Source: an uncultured Prevotellaceae bacterium (GTDB lineage: Bacteria; Bacteroidota; Bacteroidia; Bacteroidales; Bacteroidaceae). From it: 7,647 nucleotides of DNA. Made by a program: the position numbers and the translations under genes. The notes under the pieces were generated by a model. That model was not told the origin of the DNA. It did no database searches and saw only the letters and a list, made by a program, of their open reading frames with translations. The stretch spans positions 1-7,647 of the forward strand of contig CAMZHP010000159.1 in assembly GCA_947306845.1 (NCBI GenBank), read 5' to 3'. Position 1 is the first letter of the stretch. Each line of letters starts with the position of its first letter. Below, one piece after another: positions 1-4,768 of this stretch.

Positions 1-512
1 AAGCCAAGCGCATGGTGGAGTGCGGACATGATGTGGTGATCTTCCTCGACAGCATCACCCGTCTGGCACGTGCCTACAACACCGTTTCACCTGCCAGCGG
101 CAAGGTGCTCACCGGCGGTGTTGACGCCAACGCCCTGCAGAAGCCCAAGCGGTTCTTCGGCGCTGCCCGCAACATCGAAGGCGGCGGTTCGCTCACCATC
201 ATCGCCACTGCCCTCATCGACACCGGCTCCAAGATGGACGAGGTGATCTTCGAGGAGTTCAAAGGCACCGGCAACATGGAGTTGCAGCTCGACCGCACGC
301 TCTCCAACAAGCGTATCTTCCCGTCTGTCAACCTGGTGGCCTCGAGCACACGCCGCGACGACCTGCTTCAGGACAAGACGACGCTCGACCGCATGTGGAT
401 CCTGCGCAAGCACATCTCCGACATGAACTCCGTGGAGGCCATGAACACGATTCACGACAGGATGCTTCAGACCCGCAACAACGAGGAATTCCTCCTTACG
501 ATGAATTCCTGA
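1..512 (+). CDS. rho: Transcription termination factor Rho, C-terminal part (5' end outside window)
   Basis: This is the C-terminal part of Rho, the hexameric RNA-dependent ATPase/translocase that ends transcription by pulling RNA from RNA polymerase in the cytoplasm. The reading frame runs in from the left edge (first full codon at base 3) and stops with TGA at 510-512, so about 170 residues are visible. They align with the E. coli Rho ATPase core without gaps that I can see: Walker B strand VIFLDS (Asp at 48-50), the [10 protein letters not shown] and [10 protein letters not shown] segments of the RNA-binding Q-loop region, the R-loop DTGSK (Lys at 231-233), [11 protein letters not shown], and the arginine-finger motif NKRIFPS (Arg at 312-314), ending in the usual MWILRKH helix region. 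Everything visible looks intact. The N-terminal RNA-binding domain, and the long disordered insertion known in many Bacteroidetes Rho proteins, lie outside the window. The next gene starts 32 bases downstream with no obvious terminator between. Confidence 0.98.
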   Translation, partial: AKRMVECGHDVVIFLDSITRLARAYNTVSPASGKVLTGGVDANALQKPKRFFGAARNIEGGGSLTIIATALIDTGSKMDEVIFEEFKGTGNMELQLDRTLSNKRIFPSVNLVASSTRRDDLLQDKTTLDRMWILRKHISDMNSVEAMNTIHDRMLQTRNNEEFLLTMNS

Positions 513-544
513 CGAGGAAGAGCCGACCGTTGATTCGCGCATTC

Positions 545-1471
545 ATGCCTTCGTTCCAAAAACATCTCAGCCTATTCGTCATCCTGCTAGTTCTGGCAGG
601 ATGCGGTACCACCACGCGTGAGCGCAACGAGAAGCACCGGCAGGAACAGGCCACGCTGGCACGCAAGGACTCGCTGGCCCTCAAGGTGGCCGTCACCCCC
701 ACCCTCGACTGTCTGCCGCTCTTCGTAGCCGTTCACACCGGTATCTTCGACTCCCTCCATGTCGATGTGAGTCTGAAGGAGAAAAATGCCCATATCGACT
801 GCGATGAAGCCTTCATAGCCAAAGAGGTGGAGTGCATGGTCAGCGACCTGATGCGCACGGAGCGCCTCCGCCAACGAGGCTACGCCCTCGACTATGTCAC
901 CGCTACCGATGCCTATTGGCAGATGCTGGGCAACCAGAAGGCCCGCATCAATGCCATCAAGCATCTCGGCGACCGGATGATTGGCATGACGCGCTATTCC
1001 GCCACCGACTATCTCGCCACCCTCGCCATCGACAGCGTGAAGCCCCCGCTTCCCGTTTTCCGCGTCCAACTCAATGACGTGTCGGTGAGGTTGATGATGC
1101 TTATCAACAACGAGATAGAGGCCGTGATGCTCACAGAGCCTCAAGCTACTACTGCCCGTGTGAACAAGCATGTAGTCATGTTCGACTCCCGCGACAGAGA
1201 CATCAGACTGGGCGTTCTCGCCACACGCGGTGCCCTGCGCGATGACCCCTACCGCAAAGAGCAGACAGAACTGCTTGCCAAAGGCTACGACATGGCCTGT
1301 GACTCCATCAACGACCGCGGTTTGCAACATTACCGCAGTGTGATTGAGAAATACTGCAAGACCGACGCCAGCACAGTGAAACAGCTTCCCCGTCTGACTT
1401 TCCACCATGTTTCCCCACCCCGCCAGAAAGACATTGACAAGACAAAGAATGTGAAATGGCGCACTTACTGA
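545..1471 (+). CDS. Lipoprotein with periplasmic substrate-binding (NMT1/ThiY-like) fold
   Basis: Predicted 308-residue lipoprotein. I chose ATG 545 because it is followed directly by a type II signal peptide: a basic Lys-6, a hydrophobic stretch, and the lipobox LAGC with Cys at residue 20. The same frame is open upstream to 395, but only by overlapping rho. After a charged linker (about residues 21-45), LKVAVTPTLDCLPLFVAVHTG (residues 46-66, first lobe strand and ligand-facing loop) and the segment IGMTRYSATDYL (146-157) resemble the 'LPLYVA...GFF' and 'IGVTRGSATDYL' patterns of type II periplasmic binding proteins of the NMT1/THI5/SsuA group. The family members bind small organic ligands for ABC importers. 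No permease or ATPase gene is nearby, so ligand and role are unknown; it may serve a distant transporter or act as a sensor. The residues after Cys (GTTTRERN) do not match the acidic surface-export signal of Bacteroidetes, which suggests it faces the periplasm. The TPR gene starts 9 bases after its stop, so the two are probably co-transcribed. Confidence 0.85.
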   Translation: MPSFQKHLSLFVILLVLAGCGTTTRERNEKHRQEQATLARKDSLALKVAVTPTLDCLPLFVAVHTGIFDSLHVDVSLKEKNAHIDCDEAFIAKEVECMVSDLMRTERLRQRGYALDYVTATDAYWQMLGNQKARINAIKHLGDRMIGMTRYSATDYLATLAIDSVKPPLPVFRVQLNDVSVRLMMLINNEIEAVMLTEPQATTARVNKHVVMFDSRDRDIRLGVLATRGALRDDPYRKEQTELLAKGYDMACDSINDRGLQHYRSVIEKYCKTDASTVKQLPRLTFHHVSPPRQKDIDKTKNVKWRTY

Positions 1472-1480
1472 TTCCATCCC

Positions 1481-3661
1481 ATGGACAAGACCGCACTCTA
1501 CAATACCAAGAAAAGCCTCATCGCCAAGAACTTAGGCCAGGCACTTGAGCATATCAGTTCCCTCTTGGAAAACCGCAATTATGTCGGCATGCATGAGCGC
1601 ATCCGCAAAATCAAAGATGACTACCGGCTCATGCTCGACTACCTGAAGCAAGGCTATCCCGACCCCTCGCGCAGTGATGTCTATCTCTCGCTTCTGCGCC
1701 GTCTCGACCGTCTGACCAACGAGGCGACCCTGATGATGCGCGCAATGAGGGACAGCCGCACCGGACAGTTTGTAAGTAAAGCCACCCAGGAGACGCAGCC
1801 ATTCTCAGCCATCACCCATCAAATGGAGGATTTTGTCAGTGAGGTAGCGCTGCTCGGTCTTTCCGAAGGAGATGCCGAAACACGCAGCAAGCAATTGTAT
1901 GCGGATCACCACGCCATGATGTCCTCCCTTTTTGGCCGAGTCAGTTTTTCCCGTCAATGGCACGCCGACGACCGTGAGTTTTTTGAACAACTCATCCTCT
2001 CCCCCACCACAGACATCAATGACGCCGCTCTGCTGGTGAGCGCCATCACGCTCTCCTCCATCACCTATTTCGACGTTCACAAATACATGGCGTTGGCGCA
2101 CATATACCAAGAAACCACCGAGGAAACCGTACGCCAGCGTGCACTGGTAGGCTGGGCGCTTACCACCACACGTACCCATTGCCTCTATCCCGAAGTGGGA
2201 ACACTGGTCGAAGAGATGACACAGGATGAAGACACGTCACGACAGCTTCTGGAGTTGCAGACCCAGTTGTTCTTCTGCATCAATGCAGAGCGCGACCAAG
2301 CAGAAATCCGCCGTGATATCATGCCCAACCTGATGAAGAACAAGGGATTCGACATCACCCGCCACGGTATCGTGGAGAAAGAGGACGATCCCATGCAGGA
2401 CATCCTCGACCCAGAGGCCTCCGACCGAGCCATGGAAGAGTTGGAGCAGAGTTTCGAGCGTATGTCAGAGATGCAGCGCAATGGCAGCGACATCTATTTC
2501 GGTGGTTTCTCACAGATGAAGCGCTATCCGTTCTTCTACACCCTCTCCAACTGGTTCTGCCCTTTCTATTCCGCCCATCCGGGCCTTGTCGCCACCCAGG
2601 AGAAGCTAAAAGGCAACCAATTTCTCGACACATTGATGAGCAGCGGTCCTTTCTGTGACAGTGACAAGTATTCCTTTGCTCTAGCCCTGGCCACCGTCAT
2701 CGACAAGATACCCGAGAGTATGCGCAATGCGCTCAATGAAGGAGCAGCCATGGGACCCACCATGTCTTCAGAGCAACTGCATTCGCCAGGCAACATCCGA
2801 CTGATGTACCTGCAGGACCTCTACCGCTTCTTCCGGCTGAGCGATTTCCGCAACTGTTTCTACAACCCCTTCGGCGGAGATGACAGCCTCAACGCATTGT
2901 TCATCTGCAATGATATCCTACGGGGCCACATCGCCGATAAAGATGTGCTCAGATTGGGCAATTTCCTGCTCAAGCGCGGTCATTTCTCCGCACTCAGCAA
3001 ATTGCTCGTCAACAGCGGTATCGGAGAATCTGCCAAGCTGGACATTCTTGCCGGTTACTGCCTATTGCACCAAGGCGATGCTGCTGAAGCCATGAGGAAG
3101 TTTGGCAAGGCCCTCGAATCAGAACCCTCCAACAAGCGTGCCCTGGCAGGCTATGGTCGCGCCGCCATGATATCAGGCCATTTTGCTGAGGCCGTGCAAG
3201 CGTACAGCCAACTCACCCTCCTCAGTCCCGAAAACCGCAGTTATGCGCTACACCATGCCCTCTCCCTCATCAGAAATGGGCAAGCGACGGATGCTACTCC
3301 CCTGCTCTACAAGCTCAGTTACGAGCATGGCGACGATACTGGCATCACCCGCGTACTGGCTTGGTGCCTGCTGGCCAGCCTCAAACCAGCCCAGGCCCTG
3401 AAGGAATATGACCGTCTGCTTTCCTCGGATGATACGAAAGCCGAAGATCATCTGAATGCCGGTTACTGCCACTGGGTGACAGGCGATATCTCAGGTGCCA
3501 TTGTGTGTTTCCGCCAATATCTTGACTTGGTGGGCAACGACATGCAGATCGCTGAGGAACTGAGCAAAGACAAGGACACGCTCATGGCCAATGGGATCAC
3601 GGAGTGCGAACTTTTCATGATGGCTGATCTCATGAAAGAGGAAAATAATCATCCCGAATGA
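1481..3661 (+). CDS. Large cytoplasmic protein with C-terminal tetratricopeptide repeats
   Basis: A 726-residue protein starting at ATG 1481, 9 bases after the lipoprotein stop. It has no signal peptide or membrane segment, so it is probably cytoplasmic. The N-terminal ~100 residues are charged and helical (ALEHISSLLENRNYVGM, DVYLSLLRRLDRLTNEA), with a possible coiled coil. Residues ~110-510 look entirely alpha-helical and include stretches that resemble HEAT-like pairs (around AALLVSAITLSSITYFDVHKY), but I recognise no named domain. From about residue 519 to 690 there are about five 34-residue TPR units; the clearest is LAGYCLLHQGDAAEAMRKFGKAL followed by SEPSNKRALAGYGRAAMISG, with the typical Gly/Ala pattern and Pro-Asn helix break. 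TPR arrays bind other proteins, so a scaffold or chaperone-like role is plausible, but the partner is not evident. No enzymatic motif is visible. The position behind rho and a binding lipoprotein does not settle its job. The stop codon merges into a degenerate 8-bp-period array. Confidence 0.9.
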   Translation: MDKTALYNTKKSLIAKNLGQALEHISSLLENRNYVGMHERIRKIKDDYRLMLDYLKQGYPDPSRSDVYLSLLRRLDRLTNEATLMMRAMRDSRTGQFVSKATQETQPFSAITHQMEDFVSEVALLGLSEGDAETRSKQLYADHHAMMSSLFGRVSFSRQWHADDREFFEQLILSPTTDINDAALLVSAITLSSITYFDVHKYMALAHIYQETTEETVRQRALVGWALTTTRTHCLYPEVGTLVEEMTQDEDTSRQLLELQTQLFFCINAERDQAEIRRDIMPNLMKNKGFDITRHGIVEKEDDPMQDILDPEASDRAMEELEQSFERMSEMQRNGSDIYFGGFSQMKRYPFFYTLSNWFCPFYSAHPGLVATQEKLKGNQFLDTLMSSGPFCDSDKYSFALALATVIDKIPESMRNALNEGAAMGPTMSSEQLHSPGNIRLMYLQDLYRFFRLSDFRNCFYNPFGGDDSLNALFICNDILRGHIADKDVLRLGNFLLKRGHFSALSKLLVNSGIGESAKLDILAGYCLLHQGDAAEAMRKFGKALESEPSNKRALAGYGRAAMISGHFAEAVQAYSQLTLLSPENRSYALHHALSLIRNGQATDATPLLYKLSYEHGDDTGITRVLAWCLLASLKPAQALKEYDRLLSSDDTKAEDHLNAGYCHWVTGDISGAIVCFRQYLDLVGNDMQIAEELSKDKDTLMANGITECELFMMADLMKEENNHPE

Positions 3662-3720
3662 GAGAATTAGAGAATTGGTGAGCACAGGGATTGGGCAATT
3701 CTTGAATTCGATCATTCGTG
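3657..3720. repeat. Degenerate 8-bp-period tandem array (AATT-type units) starting at the TPR stop codon
   Basis: Read in steps of 8 from 3657, the units are AATGAGAG, AATTAGAG, AATTGGTG, AGCACAGG, GATTGGGC, AATTCTTG, AATTCGAT and CATTCGTG. Exact AATT occurs at 3665, 3673, 3697 and 3705 (spacings 8, 24, 8), and near matches fill the in-phase positions 3657, 3689 and 3713; only 3681 breaks the pattern. The array begins on the stop codon (TGA at 3659-3661). Because AATT is self-complementary, units can pair; AGAATTG (3671-3677) and CAATTCT (3696-3702) form a 7-bp stem. The periodicity is seen directly; common origin by slippage is inferred. Confidence 0.5.
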
Positions 3721-3749
3721 AGAACGTATGATGTCTTTCGTGATTTTTT
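3711..3749 (+). terminator. Possible intrinsic terminator after the TPR gene (weak)
   Basis: ATCATTCGT (3711-3719) and ACGTATGAT (3724-3732) form a 9-bp stem with one internal T-T mismatch and a GAGA loop (3720-3723). A run of six T (3744-3749) follows, but 11 bases separate it from the stem and the stem is AT-rich, so this is a poor match to a classical intrinsic terminator. It lies between the end of the left block and the promoter at 3778-3812, which is where a terminator would be expected. Confidence 0.3.
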
Positions 3750-3777
3750 CTCAAAAAGGGGAAAGAATTTCTTCAAA

Positions 3778-3812
3778 TTTGCATGGAGATTGCGAAAAAA
3801 TAGTTATCTTTG
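3778..3812 (+). promoter_or_regulatory. Bacteroidetes-type sigma-ABfr promoter for the small protein/acyltransferase pair
   Basis: A -7 element TATCTTTG at 3805-3812 matches the TAnnTTTG consensus exactly, and a -33 element TTTG lies at 3778-3781, 23 bases upstream, at the long end of usual spacing. The start point would fall near 3818-3820, giving a leader of roughly 48 bases before ATG 3867. The surrounding region is AT-rich, in contrast to the coding DNA. The motif is seen directly; promoter activity is inferred. Confidence 0.7.
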
Positions 3813-3834
3813 CCTTTACAACCAAGTTTCCTCT

Positions 3835-3870
3835 ATGAGGGAGCCCCTAATGAAAGGAAAAACATCATGA
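3835..3870 (+). other. Possible 11-codon leader ORF overlapping the start of the small gene
   Basis: ATG at 3835 opens an 11-codon frame (MREPLMKGKTS) whose TGA (3868-3870) overlaps the ATG of the next gene (3867-3869) in an ATGA arrangement. A shorter in-frame version starts at ATG 3850. It lies inside the predicted leader of the promoter at 3778-3812. Translation of this frame could couple initiation of the downstream gene, but a frame this short can occur by chance and there is no independent coding evidence. Confidence 0.2.
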
Positions 3871-4139
3871 ACAAGAAAGACTTAAAAAAGACCATCAACT
3901 CCATCTGCAGCGACATTTTTGCCGAGTGCGTGGCGATGTCACTCTATCATGGGAATACTCATGAAGCCAACACAGAAGCACTGTTAGCCTCCATCCTAGC
4001 CACCCGCGATGACTTCATCAGCCGCATCTCGCATCCCGAGCCTGGCATGCCCCCTAAAAAATATTACGACCATCTGGCCAATGCTTTCGCCGAGGAAATC
4101 TCCGAAATCATGGACCACATTACAAACATGAGTGAATAA
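3867..4139 (+). CDS. Small helical protein of unknown function, 90 residues
   Basis: I place the start at ATG 3867 (MNKKDLKKTINS) rather than at upstream in-frame codons from 3810, because those lie in or before the predicted transcription start and an AAAGG sequence (3853-3857) sits about 10 bases upstream. The product is a small soluble protein with no signal peptide or membrane segment. It seems made of helices: residues 5-26 (DLKKTINSICSDIFAECVAM), 33-55, and 64-87, with a conspicuous loop HPEPGMPP at 56-63. Cysteines are at 14 and 21. I recognise no named domain. It resembles small proteins that I recall next to acyltransferase genes in other Bacteroidales, which I cannot verify here. 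It is the first gene behind the promoter at 3778-3812 and its stop is one base from the acyltransferase ATG, so expression and perhaps function are linked to that enzyme. Confidence 0.85.
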   Translation: MNKKDLKKTINSICSDIFAECVAMSLYHGNTHEANTEALLASILATRDDFISRISHPEPGMPPKKYYDHLANAFAEEISEIMDHITNMSE

Positions 4140-4140
4140 A

Positions 4141-4692
4141 ATGGGGGTCTGGAAGAGATTTTGCAATTGGCTCTTGTATAAAAAAATGGGGTGGCGCAAG
4201 AACATCACCGAGCCCCATCCCGACAAATACATCATTTGTCTCGCTCCCCATACGAGCAATTGGGACTTTCTACTCGGACAACTATACTCTGGAGCAGAAG
4301 GCTGGAAAATCAATTTCCTTATGAAGAAGGAATGGTTTTTCTGGCCTTTGGGTTCTTTGTTTCGCCATTTGGGCGGTATCCCGGTCTATCGCACTAAACG
4401 TACGAGCATGACCGACAATCTCGCTGCAGAAGCGAGAACGATGGATCAATTCAAGTTATGCATCACCCCTGAGGGCACCCGCTCCGCCAATGCCGACTGG
4501 AAACGTGGTTTTCTGGTCATCGCCCGAAAGGCCGGCATCCCCATTCTGCTCTATGGTGTCGACTATGAGCGCAAACTGATCGAATGTACAGAAACTTTCA
4601 TCCCATCCGATGACATCGAGGGTGACCTCAACCACATCAAGCGATATTTCAAAGACTACAAGGGCAAGCGGCCCGAGAAATTCAAGATATAA
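4141..4692 (+). CDS. PlsC-like acyltransferase (1-acyl-sn-glycerol-3-phosphate acyltransferase family), short form
   Basis: A 183-residue protein of the glycerophospholipid acyltransferase (LPLAT/PlsC) superfamily, which moves an acyl chain from acyl-ACP or acyl-CoA to a lysophospholipid or related acceptor at the inner membrane. All diagnostic blocks are present in order: HX4D catalytic motif HTSNWD (His-37, Asp-42), GGIPVYR (78-84), the phosphate-binding motif ITPEGTRS (108-115, Glu-111, Gly-112) and the hydrophobic block GIPILLYGVDY. It is shorter than E. coli PlsC (245 residues) and lacks its N-terminal membrane helices; an amphipathic N-terminus (VWKRFCNWLLYKKMGW) may bind the membrane instead. 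The acceptor could be a lysophosphatidic acid or another lipid such as an ornithine or glycine lipid precursor; sequence alone does not decide. ATG 4141 is one base after the upstream TAA; an in-frame GTG at 4132 would add three residues and overlap the small gene. Either way translational coupling is likely. Confidence 0.92.
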   Translation: MGVWKRFCNWLLYKKMGWRKNITEPHPDKYIICLAPHTSNWDFLLGQLYSGAEGWKINFLMKKEWFFWPLGSLFRHLGGIPVYRTKRTSMTDNLAAEARTMDQFKLCITPEGTRSANADWKRGFLVIARKAGIPILLYGVDYERKLIECTETFIPSDDIEGDLNHIKRYFKDYKGKRPEKFKI

Positions 4693-4698
4693 GTCGGA

Positions 4699-4752
4699 CT
4701 AGGAAAACTAGATGGGCTAGAAGCACTAGGAGAACTAGTAAGACTAGTAATA
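4699..4752. repeat. Six-unit 9-bp tandem array with CTAG in every unit
   Basis: CTAG occurs at 4699, 4708, 4717, 4726, 4735 and 4744, exactly 9 bases apart each time. The units are CTAGGAAAA, CTAGATGGG, CTAGAAGCA, CTAGGAGAA, CTAGTAAGA and CTAGTAATA: the tetramer is invariant and the five other bases are purine-rich but vary. The array starts six bases after the acyltransferase stop. CTAG is self-complementary, so units can pair; the last two form ACTAGT (4734-4739), loop AAG, ACTAGT (4743-4748). There is no T-run afterwards, so it is not a typical intrinsic terminator. Confidence 0.85.
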
Positions 4753-4768
4753 AAGATTGGAAATGTAA

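Noticed and set aside
395..544. Upstream extension of the lipoprotein frame into rho
   Set aside because: It would overlap rho by over 100 bases and bury the type II signal peptide 50 residues inside the protein. ATG 545 gives a standard lipoprotein N-terminus.
587..1477. 296-residue open frame on the minus strand opposite the lipoprotein gene
   Set aside because: It mirrors the lipoprotein gene, whose signal peptide and binding-fold motifs are clear. The antisense frame has low-complexity His/Gly/Val-rich composition typical of a shadow frame.
3810..3866. 19-residue N-terminal extension of the small protein from codon 3810
   Set aside because: Codon 3810 lies inside the -7 promoter element, so it would not be transcribed from that promoter. 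The MNKKDLKK start at 3867 looks natural and has a purine-rich site upstream.
4132..4140. GTG start at 4132 for the acyltransferase
   Set aside because: Possible but less likely than ATG 4141, which is one base after the upstream stop and loses no motif.
4699..4752. CRISPR array or mobile-element end
   Set aside because: The units are only 9 bases with no spacers of CRISPR length, and there are no flanking cas or transposase genes or terminal inverted repeats.
4693..4768. Intrinsic terminator made by the ACTAGT-AAG-ACTAGT hairpin
   Set aside because: The stem is only 6 AT-rich pairs and no T-run follows; it is better explained as two units of the 9-bp array.
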